NCBI GenBank assembly: GCA_902788995.1
Contig: CADAMO010000005.1
Location: 1-44,541, forward strand
Origin: Oscillospiraceae bacterium
Lineage (GTDB): Bacteria > Bacillota > Clostridia > Oscillospirales > Acutalibacteraceae
DNA length: 44,541 nucleotides
Reading direction: 5' to 3'
Shown here: positions 1 to 7,997 of the stretch, in pieces
Position numbering within the stretch: the first letter of the stretch is position 1
Layout: each line of letters starts with the position of its first letter
Translations under genes and position numbers: made by a program
Notes under the pieces: model-generated
Seen by the model: only the letters and a program-made list of their open reading frames with translations
Database searches by the model: none
What the model was told of the DNA's origin: nothing

Positions 1-1
1 G

Positions 2-466
2 AAGGGCCTCCTGCCGAAAAAAGAAACGCCGAAAAAGGAAGCGGCGGTATCTGAAAGTACGGTATACGGGTCGGCAGGCAGGCTTAACATTCCTTCCGTC
101 GGGATCAGCGTTCCGTTGAATTTTGCAAGACTCGGCATTGACGACGTCCAAAGGATCGTGGACGCGTCAGACAGCGCCGCGTACTTCTGGTTCAGAGATG
201 TGATGCCTGTGGTGGCGGATCATAACAATCAGGGATTTTCAACGCTGCACCGTGTGCAAAAGGGCGCCGTCGCCTTTGTTGCCAACGCGGACGGCGGCGT
301 CGGCAAATACGTCTGCAACTGTGTGTGCTATGGGACCAACACCGGAACGGATATTCTTGATAGTGACGGCTACAGCATTGCCGGGACCGTAACCGCCGAT
401 CTGATTATGTACACCTGCTGCAACGGTTGGCAGAATATCCTGCTGACCTATTGGAAAGCAATCTGA
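2..466 (+). CDS. Sortase-fold domain protein, C-terminal part (5' truncated)
   Basis: The frame is open from base 2, so the protein begins upstream of the window; a TTG at 116 lies inside the domain and is not a credible start. After a Lys/Pro-rich linker comes a sortase-like core: 'IPSVGISVPL', then 'DHNNQG' supplying the His, then 'LIMYTC' supplying the Cys. The catalytic Arg that normally follows the TC motif by several residues is not visible: the tail reads 'NGWQNILLTYWKAI'. The protein may therefore be a non-canonical or inactive sortase-fold protein. Known sortases join surface proteins to the wall or to pilins. Secreted repeat proteins lie nearby (842-1624 and 20291-27859), but neither shows an LPXTG-type signal. 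The fold call is fairly secure; the activity is not. Confidence 0.6.
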   Translation, partial: KGLLPKKETPKKEAAVSESTVYGSAGRLNIPSVGISVPLNFARLGIDDVQRIVDASDSAAYFWFRDVMPVVADHNNQGFSTLHRVQKGAVAFVANADGGVGKYVCNCVCYGTNTGTDILDSDGYSIAGTVTADLIMYTCCNGWQNILLTYWKAI

Positions 467-480
467 AAGGAAGAAAAGCA

Positions 481-822
481 ATGGCAATTCAATTTTCAAG
501 CGTTACCCTTTCGGCAGACGGCAAAATGAAGGATTTCCTTGTATGCGGGGAACCTTCTGATTGCGAGGATCTGGAAGGCTGGACTGCTTATGAGGATTTC
601 ACAGCGCAGTTCCCCGAAGGAACGCAGGTCCACGCTGACGTGGATACGTATCTGTACGGCGGTGAGGATATCGTAGAAGCGACCCCTGAAGAGGTGGCGT
701 ATATGACGATCCGCAGCTCCAGAGACTATCGTTTTTTATCTGAACACTGCCATAACATCGGCAGTTCAGAATTTGATTTCACGGTTGGCGGTCAGCCATT
801 CAGCCTCAACGCGATCATCTGA
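481..822 (+). CDS. Hypothetical protein, 113 aa
   Basis: Starts at ATG 481, 14 nt after the sortase-like gene, with a purine-rich SD (aaaggaag) just upstream. The frame stays open back to 427, but those residues overlap the previous gene and lack an SD. The product is acidic and soluble, with no signal peptide or membrane segment. It contains a Glu/Asp-rich centre and a Cys/His pair ('SEHCHN') near residue 85. I do not recognise the family. Its position between a sortase-like gene and an InlB-repeat gene suggests it belongs to the same transcript, but gives no specific role. Confidence 0.6.
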   Translation: MAIQFSSVTLSADGKMKDFLVCGEPSDCEDLEGWTAYEDFTAQFPEGTQVHADVDTYLYGGEDIVEATPEEVAYMTIRSSRDYRFLSEHCHNIGSSEFDFTVGGQPFSLNAII

Positions 823-841
823 AGAAGGAAGGGTTCCATCT

Positions 842-1624
842 ATGGTAAAGATCAGGAAAAAACTGTTCTGCTTGCTTTTGTCGTTCATCACAGTATTCTG
901 TTTTCTGCCCGTGCTGCCGATCGCGCAGGCGGCTCCCGCGAAATGGTATGTTCGCTATGACGCCAACGGCGGGACCGACGCGCCGAAGCAGCAGATAAAG
1001 CGGAAGGACGCGCCTGTACAGATCGCATCCGCAAGACCGGTTCGCGAGGGCTATACCTTCAAATGCTGGGATACCGAAAAGAACGGAGGAGGGACGCTGT
1101 ATTACCCAGGTTCCGAATATTTTGAAAATCAGGATCTGAAGCTGTATGCCCGGTGGACGCCGAAAACGTATTTTGTGGTGTTCTACGCAAACGGGGGCAG
1201 AAAAGCGCCGAAACGACAAGTCAAGGGCCCGAATGAACGTATCGCGTTGACAACGGATATCCCGGTTCGGGACGGTTACACCTTCGTTTGCTGGAATACG
1301 CGGATAGACGGTAAAGGGACAGATTATCTGCCCGGTCAACCGTATGGAAGAAGGGACAGCTCGATCCTGTATGCCAGATGGAAGCCCATTCAGGTATGCT
1401 ACCGCTTTGACCCCAACGGCGGGACCTTTTCAAATACCGGCGAACATACCGTAAAAGCCGGCGCCACAATCAGAATCCCGAAAGCAATACCTGTCCGTGC
1501 GGGCTACACGTTCACGCAGTGGAACACCGAACGGGACGGCAGCGGAAAGGCGTATCTGCCGGGATTCTACTACCCCATGGAAACCGGCGGGTCGCTTTAC
1601 GCCCAATGGAAACACAATAAATAA
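842..1624 (+). CDS. Secreted protein with three InlB-type B-repeats
   Basis: A 260-residue protein with a clear signal peptide (KIRKK, then a hydrophobic core, ending near 'AQAAPA'). The mature part consists almost entirely of three Listeria-Bacteroides/InlB B-repeats (Flg_new type). Each has the hallmarks 'Y-ANGG', 'R-GYTF--W-T---G-G' and a closing 'LYARW' or 'LYAQW'. These beta-grasp-like modules form stalks of Gram-positive adhesins. There is no LPXTG motif, C-terminal anchor or other domain, so it is probably released or loosely wall-bound. It is a small relative of the 2522-residue protein at 20291. ATG 842 is preferred over the frame's upstream extension because it follows the SD aaggaaggg and begins the signal peptide. 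Confidence 0.85.
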   Translation: MVKIRKKLFCLLLSFITVFCFLPVLPIAQAAPAKWYVRYDANGGTDAPKQQIKRKDAPVQIASARPVREGYTFKCWDTEKNGGGTLYYPGSEYFENQDLKLYARWTPKTYFVVFYANGGRKAPKRQVKGPNERIALTTDIPVRDGYTFVCWNTRIDGKGTDYLPGQPYGRRDSSILYARWKPIQVCYRFDPNGGTFSNTGEHTVKAGATIRIPKAIPVRAGYTFTQWNTERDGSGKAYLPGFYYPMETGGSLYAQWKHNK

Positions 1625-1643
1625 CCTTTACGGAGGAATACCC

Positions 1644-1967
1644 ATGAATGAATTTGACCGAATGCGAAGAACAGCCGAGCGCATTAAAGAGACCTATCCG
1701 CCCGGCACCCGGATCCAGTTGGATCATATGGAGGATCCCTGGGCTCCCGTCCCGCCCGGAACGCGCGGTACCGTCCAATACGTTGACGATATCGGCCAGA
1801 TCGGGATGAAATGGGACAACGGGAGGTCGCTTTCCCTCGTGCCGGGTGAAGACAGCTTCCGCAAACTGACCGACTCGGAACTGGCGGAAGAAAATAACCA
1901 GAAAAACAATAACGATATGGACGGGGACGATCTCGATGAGGATGATAGCCCCGTTCTTTCTATGTAG
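1644..1967 (+). CDS. DUF4314 domain protein
   Basis: A 107-residue protein starting at ATG 1644 behind a strong SD (ggagg). Residues about 18-75 match the DUF4314 pattern: 'YPPGTRIQLDHM-DPWAPVPPGTRG' followed by 'VDDIGQI---WDNGRSL-LVPG'. DUF4314 is a small SH3-like beta-barrel domain frequent in Firmicutes conjugative elements and phages; its biochemical role is unknown. The C-terminal 30 residues are a separate acidic tail (Asp/Glu/Asn-rich) ending 'DDSPVLSM', one of the shared tails described in the findings. The stop is fused to the SD of the next gene ('atgtaggaggaaa'). Confidence 0.85.
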   Translation: MNEFDRMRRTAERIKETYPPGTRIQLDHMEDPWAPVPPGTRGTVQYVDDIGQIGMKWDNGRSLSLVPGEDSFRKLTDSELAEENNQKNNNDMDGDDLDEDDSPVLSM

Positions 1968-1979
1968 GAGGAAAATGAT

Positions 1980-2378
1980 ATGACAGAAGAAATGAAAACA
2001 AGCTTGTATGAACGCTTGAAAGAAAAGTTTGTTGAAGAACTTTCTAAGAAGTTGACCGAAGATGCAAAAAAAGATATCGCTTGCAAATTGCTTAATAAAC
2101 TCAAGGAAAATGTTGAGTGGATGGATTCTCTGGCATCAATATTAATCAGCCTCGGTGTGAACTGTCGGGCAATTGAAATTGATCCTCTTTTTGAGTACAA
2201 CCTGAACTGGTTGCTTTGCTATTTGAACGATATTGACCTTATCGAGTGGTGGTTAACTGCTGATCCTGATGGAGATTGCCTCTATGATGAGAATCTTGAT
2301 AAGGAATTTGAAATCAAAACAGCCGAGGATCTGTACGATTACTACTTAATTTCCATTAAGGATCAGAAAAAGGAGTGA
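1980..2378 (+). CDS. Hypothetical protein, 132 aa, A+T-richer than its neighbours
   Basis: Starts at ATG 1980, 12 nt after the DUF4314 gene, with SD taggagg. The product is soluble and highly charged: an N-terminal Lys/Glu-rich amphipathic helix, a Trp/Leu-rich middle ('LNWLLCYLNDIDLIEWWL') and a Tyr-rich end. No family is recognised. Codon use is visibly more A/T-rich than in flanking genes, and it lacks the acidic Met-ended tail of its neighbours. Together these suggest a later acquisition, possibly together with the adjacent methyltransferase. There is no evidence of a toxin or immunity function beyond size and position. Confidence 0.6.
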   Translation: MTEEMKTSLYERLKEKFVEELSKKLTEDAKKDIACKLLNKLKENVEWMDSLASILISLGVNCRAIEIDPLFEYNLNWLLCYLNDIDLIEWWLTADPDGDCLYDENLDKEFEIKTAEDLYDYYLISIKDQKKE

Positions 2379-2408
2379 TAGAAAAGAAATTGAAAGGTCG
2401 GACGCCAT

Positions 2409-3626
2409 ATGGCGCTCCGTTTTTTCGATATGTTTGCCGGGATCGGCGGTTTTCGCAGCGGGCTGACAAAGCTGAATGGGTTTGAGTGCGTCGGTTATTG
2501 CGAAATCGACCCTTATGCAAAGAGAGCGTATGAGACGCTGTACGACACGAAAGGAGAACTGTATTTTGCAGACGCGCGTACCATTGACCCCGCCGGACTT
2601 CCGGATCTCGACCTTATTTGCGGAGGATTCCCTTGCCAGAGTTTTTCGGTGGCTGGAAGAAGACTCGGCTTCGAAGACACCCGAGGAACCCTGTTTTTTG
2701 AAATTGCCCGCATCGCTGCCGTTAAAAAACCAAAATATCTGCTGCTTGAAAACGTTCCCGGCCTGTTATCGCACGACAAAGGCCGGACGTTTGCTGCCAT
2801 CCTCGGCGCGCTGGATGAATTGGGGTACGATGTCGCGTGGCAGGTGCTTAACAGCGCAAATTTCGGCGTCCCCCAATCCCGCAATCGCGTGTTCATTGTC
2901 GGATGTGATCGTGAAAGATGCGCCGGCAAAGTATTATCTTTCACCGACTGCAACCCGAAGACTCTTAAGCAGCTCATACCTGGCCGGGAGGGAGAACGCG
3001 TCTACGGAACAGACGGACTCTCTGTCACCCTGACTTCGCAGGCGGGCGGTTTTGCCGGAATGACCGGGATGTACTTTACTGATGTTTTCAAACCGGTAAA
3101 TGAGAAGCATCTCCGTTGTTCTTTTAACGGCGAAGTTGGAACAGCCTGCTTCGGCGTAGATATGAATCCCGACCCGAAGATCACCGGTCTTGCGAGATGC
3201 CTGACCGCCCATCAGGATGCCGGGATCGGCAGCCATAAGGGTGAACATACCGCCATCGGTATGATGCTGCCGATTTCCGACGCGCCGCGACCGATTATCA
3301 ATCCCGGCCGGGAAACGGTACGCCAGCAGGGACGGAGAATCAAGGAACCGGATGAGCCGATGTATACTCTTACCGCCATGGATATCCACGGCGTCGTCTA
3401 TAACGGCTACATCCGCAAGCTCATGCCCTTGGAGTGCTTCCGTCTGCAGGGCTTTACCGACGAGCAATTCCGAAGGCTGGCAGACGCGGGCTTTTCCGAT
3501 GCAAAGCTATATAAGTTTGCAGGGAACGCAGTCAGCGTACCCGTCATTACCGCGCTGGGGCGGTTTATCCTATCCATAGAAAGAGAGGCAAAAGAAAATG
3601 CCGAATTATGTATCGAACCTTGTTGA
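2409..3626 (+). CDS. DNA (cytosine-5) methyltransferase
   Basis: A 405-residue C5-cytosine methyltransferase. Motif I 'DMFAGIGGFRSG' (residues 7-18) binds S-adenosylmethionine. Motif IV 'GGFPCQSFS' carries the catalytic Cys at about residue 76. Motif VI 'LLENVPG' lies near 112-118, motif VIII 'QSRNR' near 156-160, and motif X 'GNAVSVPV' close to the C-terminus. Residues about 185-330 form the target-recognition region. Length is normal and all key motifs are present, so it should be active. No restriction endonuclease lies beside it, so it is best read as an orphan methylase that modifies element DNA against host restriction. Its last 29 nt overlap the next gene. Confidence 0.95.
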   Translation: MALRFFDMFAGIGGFRSGLTKLNGFECVGYCEIDPYAKRAYETLYDTKGELYFADARTIDPAGLPDLDLICGGFPCQSFSVAGRRLGFEDTRGTLFFEIARIAAVKKPKYLLLENVPGLLSHDKGRTFAAILGALDELGYDVAWQVLNSANFGVPQSRNRVFIVGCDRERCAGKVLSFTDCNPKTLKQLIPGREGERVYGTDGLSVTLTSQAGGFAGMTGMYFTDVFKPVNEKHLRCSFNGEVGTACFGVDMNPDPKITGLARCLTAHQDAGIGSHKGEHTAIGMMLPISDAPRPIINPGRETVRQQGRRIKEPDEPMYTLTAMDIHGVVYNGYIRKLMPLECFRLQGFTDEQFRRLADAGFSDAKLYKFAGNAVSVPVITALGRFILSIEREAKENAELCIEPC

Positions 3627-4650
3627 GTTCAGCGGCGATCCCGTTGCCGTCCAGAATATGCTGATTGCCATAAAGGATGATCGCTACGGGCTTGGAACCA
3701 TTGATTTCAACAAGCTGATTCCCATGCCGGAGTCGTTAAATATTGAAGCAGGCAGCCGGACCGATAAAGGCCTGAAAGCCTACCGGGACTTCATATCCGT
3801 ATATACCCTTGAAAACGGGATCACCGGACTCGATTTGCTCCATATCCCGCAACAAAGCGAAGACGCTTTCCTGCGCGTCCGTACGGATATTCAGCCCGAC
3901 GAGTGGGAACTCGGCAGACAGGCATTTCAGAATCAGCTTCAATACGGTGCGCCGACCTGGTATGAATGGAGCATTCGGAACTGGGGGACGAAGTGGAACG
4001 CCTGCGGCTATGAAGCCGGAACGGATTACGGAACCAACTGTAAAGCGCTTTGGTTTGAAACAGCTTGGAGCGCGCCCATTGCCGTGATTGAGGAACTGGC
4101 GCGGCGTTTCCCGGAGTTGGAATTCACCCACAAATGGGCCGACGAAGATATTGGCCACAACTGCGGCATGCATGAATATGCCGCCGGCGAAAGAACCGAA
4201 GAATATTTCCCTGACGGTCAGAGAGATCAGATCGATTTTGCCCTTGAGGTCTGGGGATATGATCCCGAAGAGCTCGGTTACCGATTGAATCGCGATGGGA
4301 CTGCATATTTAACTATGGATCGCGAGGAATTTGAGCTGGTTGAGGTCGCCGGACAAACCGCGCTGTTTTCCCATGAAAGATACGGCCCGGATGCAACGCC
4401 GGCAGATCTGTACTGTTATCATTTTCGTATGAATGACGATCAGGACCGCATTGCCGCCATTGAACCCTATGTCCGCGTGAACTTCGGGGGAACCGTTTTC
4501 ACAAAAGAGCCGATTGATCTCGGTGAAGACGGTTGTCTGAAACTGACGGAAGAAACTGAACCGGATTTCCTCGGACGGGTTGTATCCGTCGGAGCGTTTA
4601 TCGACGGCGATGTGGAGCAGTACGAAACGCAGAATATGGGAGGTATGTAG
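3598..4650 (+). CDS. YubB/Api92-like (DUF1281) ferredoxin-fold protein with an LPD28/DUF4313-like C-terminus
   Basis: A 350-residue protein. The N-terminal half ('MPNYVSNLVEFSG', 'LGTIDFNKLIPMPE', 'WYEWSIRNWGTKWNA', 'FETAWSAPIAVIEELARRFP') matches the DUF1281/YubB and Api92-like ferredoxin-fold family common on conjugative elements. Residues about 255-335 ('ALFSHERYGPD', 'LYCYHFRMNDDQ', 'VRVNFGGTVFTKEPIDL') resemble the LPD28/DUF4313 modules of large polyvalent proteins. The biochemical function is unknown. ATG 3598 has SD agagagg and overlaps the methyltransferase. The protein ends 'NMGGM'; the ATG-GGA-GGT-ATG codons for this ending contain the SD for the next gene. Confidence 0.75.
   Translation: MPNYVSNLVEFSGDPVAVQNMLIAIKDDRYGLGTIDFNKLIPMPESLNIEAGSRTDKGLKAYRDFISVYTLENGITGLDLLHIPQQSEDAFLRVRTDIQPDEWELGRQAFQNQLQYGAPTWYEWSIRNWGTKWNACGYEAGTDYGTNCKALWFETAWSAPIAVIEELARRFPELEFTHKWADEDIGHNCGMHEYAAGERTEEYFPDGQRDQIDFALEVWGYDPEELGYRLNRDGTAYLTMDREEFELVEVAGQTALFSHERYGPDATPADLYCYHFRMNDDQDRIAAIEPYVRVNFGGTVFTKEPIDLGEDGCLKLTEETEPDFLGRVVSVGAFIDGDVEQYETQNMGGM
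4638..4643 (+). promoter_or_regulatory. Shine-Dalgarno embedded in the C-terminal codons of the upstream gene
   Basis: GGGAGG lies within the last codons (ATG GGA GGT ATG TAG) of the gene ending at 4650. It is spaced 8 nt from the GTG start at 4652. It fixes that start and predicts translational coupling. The same arrangement recurs at 10463 and 11320. Confidence 0.75.
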
Positions 4651-4651
4651 C

Positions 4652-5635
4652 GTGGAAGAATTGAAAGACCGGTTCCGCGCATGGCTGGACGGGAACGATT
4701 ACAAACCCTTTGTGATCGGCGGCAATAACGGCGGTAATCTTTATGTGAAAGTCCCACGGGGCGACGATTTCGACTACCTGTTTGAGGATTGTCTGGAAGC
4801 AGACCTGAATGTTGATCGGCAAATCAAGCTGAAATACTGCGGTATCTACCATAAAAGCGATCATATGATTTATGATGCGCGCGGCTGGTTCAAGACAATT
4901 GATCCGACAATCGAAGCAGCTCTCGGGATTTCCGACATGGCTGATGACATTCAGAATAGGGTTCGCGAACTGATAGAAAGCCGATTGCAGGACGATAAGC
5001 GCAATCTCGACGTGCGAACGCTTTCGACAAATAAGCTCAGACAGGATCTTCAGTATGCCACACAGTATGTCGCCCCGGAGGAAGCCAGAAAAATGTTTCT
5101 TTTTCATCTGGAGCCGGAAGACGTTCATTTTGAGTGTGAATACGCTTTCGCAAGGTGGGAAGATGCATCTCTCCTTTCTTATCTCACCGACAGAGACGCG
5201 TTTTGTCAAAGTCAGGCAGAGGCATACTGGGCGGGGCATCAGGAAGAAATGTATCTTCAGTTCTTGATTAACGACGCAATTCGGGATTCTCTTGCCGAAC
5301 TGAACGCGCAGGAAGACAGTCCTTTGCATCGGATTCGGGAAATCAGCGAAGCGGTTTCGGAAGTATCAGCAAAATCGGTGACTGTGACAGTCTGTAAAAA
5401 CGGAACGGAATGCACATTCAAGTGTACAGCCGATGCGCTTACCCGTGATCCCGGCAAGCATTACAGCACATGGAACATTTTTGCACGGGATCGGGCGCAA
5501 TATGAATCGCTCTTCGGGAGATATCAGGATTTTACTCCGGAAGAGATTACCCAAATCACATATAACGGCAAGACGATTTACGAGGCCGAACCGTTTGAGC
5601 AAGAGGAGGATGAAGGTTTTGAACAGTCCATGTAA
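4652..5635 (+). CDS. Hypothetical accessory protein, 327 aa
   Basis: The start is GTG 4652, fixed by the SD GGGAGG at 4638-4643; the frame's upstream extension would overlap the previous gene by about 70 nt. The protein is soluble and acidic. Its N-terminal part (to about residue 90) is a compact domain with 'FVIGGNNGGNLYVKVPRGDDFD'. A helical, charged central section follows (about 90-230). The C-terminal domain contains 'VTVTVCKNGTECTFKCTADAL', 'YSTWNIFARDR' and 'ITYNGKTIYEA'. I do not recognise a named family with confidence. It ends in a run of Glu/Asp followed by 'GFEQSM', one of the clearest copies of the shared tail. The last 26 nt overlap the frame of the next gene. Confidence 0.65.
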   Translation: MEELKDRFRAWLDGNDYKPFVIGGNNGGNLYVKVPRGDDFDYLFEDCLEADLNVDRQIKLKYCGIYHKSDHMIYDARGWFKTIDPTIEAALGISDMADDIQNRVRELIESRLQDDKRNLDVRTLSTNKLRQDLQYATQYVAPEEARKMFLFHLEPEDVHFECEYAFARWEDASLLSYLTDRDAFCQSQAEAYWAGHQEEMYLQFLINDAIRDSLAELNAQEDSPLHRIREISEAVSEVSAKSVTVTVCKNGTECTFKCTADALTRDPGKHYSTWNIFARDRAQYESLFGRYQDFTPEEITQITYNGKTIYEAEPFEQEEDEGFEQSM

Positions 5636-6923
5636 CCGAAATAACTATCTGCGCTCCCGGACGATCCATGTGGAGGCAGAGGTGGAGATCCCCGGCTGCC
5701 GGGAGGTCAGCTATGCCACCTGCTGGCTTCCCGCAACTGAGCAGCAGCTCAAGGATTTTATGCAGCGGGCGCGGATACATCCGAAAATGCAGGATCTGTC
5801 GTACCACATCCTGAGCTGTCCTCCCGTCCAGGAAATCGCAGAAATGCGGATGGATACCTTTACGCTGGAAGAACTGAACTTCCTTGCAAAGCGATTGGCG
5901 GTGCTGCCGGAACAAGAAGTAATCGCAATGAACGCGCTTCTTCAGGATGATGGAATTGTCCCGCATGATCAGATGGAGCTCGTCTCCCTTCGTGACCTGA
6001 TCAATATGACCTACGGCGTAGAGGATCTGCCGGTCGTTGCGGACGTCTTTTCTCTCCGCGATCTCGGCGAGTACGTGATTGAAAACGAGCTGCATCCGGA
6101 TATTGAAAACATCCCGGAAGACTGCCGGTATCTTCTTGATCGGGATAGACTCGGGGAACTGCAGCGCGACTGCGACGAGGGCGTGATTATCGACGGTATG
6201 TACGTGGCGACACGGGATTTTACGATGCCGGACGTATATAACGGCGTTGATCTGCCGGAAACGGATGAAAACCAAAAAGCGGTTTTCATGCTTCTGATCT
6301 CTCAGGCGCCGTATGCGAGCGCGGATGAAACGCGGGACTCTGCGGAATGGATCTCTCTGCCGATCTCACCGAAGGAAGCTGACCGGATTGCCGCGCTGCA
6401 TAACGAGCGGCATATCGAGGACTGCATGCTTTACGATATGGAATCCGCGATCCCATCTCTCAATCTGAATACGTTCAACGATATGATGGATTTCCGGTAC
6501 TTAAACGAGCTGGCCGGATGGTATCTTGCCATGTCCCAGAGGGAGCAGATCAAATATAAAGCAGTGCTGGAAGCGGAACCGAAACTGGATGCCGAACGCG
6601 CCCTGCAGCTCGCAAAGGAGCTTCCCGCCTATGAGCTCTCATATTTTTCTCTGTCCCCAAAGGAATTCTTCCGGGATTACGTCTCTCATTTTACCGACAA
6701 CCGCTTTGACGGTCGGTGGCTTGACGAGATCACAGAACCCGTGGTTGCCGACGAATTGCTACGGAAGCTCGGCGCGACGCAGACCGAATACGGCGTCGTA
6801 TCCGCATACGGCGGTCAGCTCTTTGCGCCTGTTCCGCGATTTGATGAACAGGCGCAGACCGCAGACCCTGCAGAAGATGCGACCGATGAAGAAGCCGACG
6901 AAGGGATGGGGATGCAGCTGTGA
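5619..6923 (+). CDS. ArdA-like antirestriction domain protein
   Basis: About 434 residues. After 'VEAEVEIPGC' the first 120 residues follow the ArdA pattern: 'WLPATEQQLKDFMQRARI', a short strand section, then 'TLEELNFLAKRLAVLPEQE'. ArdA proteins are acidic DNA mimics that inhibit type I restriction enzymes on newly entered DNA. A second region has 'SLRDLGEYVIENELHPDIENIPEDC' and 'LLDRDRLGELQRDCDEGVIIDG'; the remainder is unassigned. TTG 5619 is chosen because the SD agaggagg (5602-5609) is 9 nt away; ATG 5610 abuts the SD and is the alternative. The protein ends in Asp/Glu followed by 'GMGMQL'. Assignment rests on pattern similarity only. Confidence 0.6.
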   Translation: MNSPCNRNNYLRSRTIHVEAEVEIPGCREVSYATCWLPATEQQLKDFMQRARIHPKMQDLSYHILSCPPVQEIAEMRMDTFTLEELNFLAKRLAVLPEQEVIAMNALLQDDGIVPHDQMELVSLRDLINMTYGVEDLPVVADVFSLRDLGEYVIENELHPDIENIPEDCRYLLDRDRLGELQRDCDEGVIIDGMYVATRDFTMPDVYNGVDLPETDENQKAVFMLLISQAPYASADETRDSAEWISLPISPKEADRIAALHNERHIEDCMLYDMESAIPSLNLNTFNDMMDFRYLNELAGWYLAMSQREQIKYKAVLEAEPKLDAERALQLAKELPAYELSYFSLSPKEFFRDYVSHFTDNRFDGRWLDEITEPVVADELLRKLGATQTEYGVVSAYGGQLFAPVPRFDEQAQTADPAEDATDEEADEGMGMQL

Positions 6924-7939
6924 ATGCAACCAACGCAAGGCAGCCGATTGCGATAAAAAACCTTGCAGATTTCAAGCGTCACATTCAGCCCGGCACGGAA
7001 ATCTATGTGCGTTCGCACAGCGTACATCCCGATCTTGAAGGGCTGACCCGCGTTGTGACAAGGGTGCAGACCAACGGCTTTTACTCTGTGATCAAAGGAC
7101 AGCCGAACAACAAATGGTCGACCTGCAACTACGGCAAGGGGATTCGACAGGATTATGAACCCGCTTCCTTTTATCGCTTTAACGGATCTACGATTCAGAT
7201 CCTTGACCGACGCAGAGGAGACCGGCCGCTGTGCGAAATCGAAGTTTATGAAAAGGAGCAAACTGAAGCAATGAACGACAGAGAAAAGAAAGCTGCCATT
7301 TCCCGTATTCCCGCGGAAAATCTGCGCCGGATGCAAAGTGCCGAGGGCCTTGTGCTGCAGGGCTGCGGCGGTGATCCGAAGGATTGGCTGGAAGGGATGA
7401 ACGATCTGCTGACGCGGGAAGATATCCTGCTTGATGGAACGCGGTTCTCCGAGTGCGCTGTTTTTGAGCATGACGGTGTTACGAATATTCTCTTCCCCTT
7501 CCGCGAGGACGTTCGGTTGGATATGGGCAGACTCGCCATGTGGCGTCTGCAGACCCATGACAATTTCGGCGGCACCTGGCTTTCGGATTACGTTTCGAAC
7601 CGGCTCGGCGGCTTTGAGGAAGCGCCGAAAGAGCAGCCGCAGGAGACACAGAAAAAACCGAATTGTCCGCTGATCGGTCAGGATGGCAATGTGTTCAACC
7701 TGATCGGTCTGGCATCACGCACCCTTAAACAGAACGGTCTCCATGATCAAGCGACTGAGATGCGGGATCGCGTTTACGCCTGCGGTTCATACTACGAAGC
7801 GCTCGGCATTATCGGTGAATACGTCAACATCACGTCTGTGGATGATCCCGACGATTCGGAAGACTTCGATGACGATTCTGATCTGGATATCGACTGCGAT
7901 GAGGACGAGGACGAAGGATTTGACCCCTCGTTCTCGTAA
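6920..7939 (+). CDS. Hypothetical accessory protein with acidic tail, 339 aa
   Basis: Starts at GTG 6920, which overlaps the TGA of the ArdA-like gene, a tight coupling. Residues about 15-95 form a beta-rich domain ('LADFKRHIQPGTEIYVRSHS', 'RVVTRVQTNGFYSVI'), followed by a helical region with 'PAENLRRMQ'. A third region near 250-310 ('GNVFNLIGLASRTLKQNGL', 'SYYEALGIIGEYVNI') recurs in Clostridia element proteins, as far as I recall, without a known function. The final 35 residues are overwhelmingly Asp/Glu and end 'DEGFDPSFS', a tail variant lacking the terminal Met. There is no signal or membrane segment. The function is not known. Confidence 0.65.
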   Translation: MNATNARQPIAIKNLADFKRHIQPGTEIYVRSHSVHPDLEGLTRVVTRVQTNGFYSVIKGQPNNKWSTCNYGKGIRQDYEPASFYRFNGSTIQILDRRRGDRPLCEIEVYEKEQTEAMNDREKKAAISRIPAENLRRMQSAEGLVLQGCGGDPKDWLEGMNDLLTREDILLDGTRFSECAVFEHDGVTNILFPFREDVRLDMGRLAMWRLQTHDNFGGTWLSDYVSNRLGGFEEAPKEQPQETQKKPNCPLIGQDGNVFNLIGLASRTLKQNGLHDQATEMRDRVYACGSYYEALGIIGEYVNITSVDDPDDSEDFDDDSDLDIDCDEDEDEGFDPSFS

Positions 7940-7943
7940 CTGA

Positions 7944-7970
7944 AGCGGCGGCTGCGATTCGGCCGCCGCT
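7944..7970 (+). terminator. GC-rich hairpin, weak terminator or attenuator
   Basis: A perfect 9-bp stem (agcggcggc/gccgccgct) with a 9-nt loop follows the stop at 7939. Only TTT follows, so termination would be partial. The start of the Dam gene is 28 nt downstream, leaving no room for a separate promoter. Confidence 0.5.
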
Positions 7971-7997
7971 TTCCCATACCTGAAAGAGGTGAAACAA

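Noticed and set aside
815-1339. Minus-strand frame of 174 codons over the InlB-repeat gene
   Set aside because: The + strand has a signal peptide, SD and recognised repeats; the antisense product has no domain features and no SD.
4598-5329. Minus-strand frame of 243 codons
   Set aside because: It lies wholly within a + strand gene with a well-placed GTG start, SD and the shared tail; the antisense frame has no start signals.
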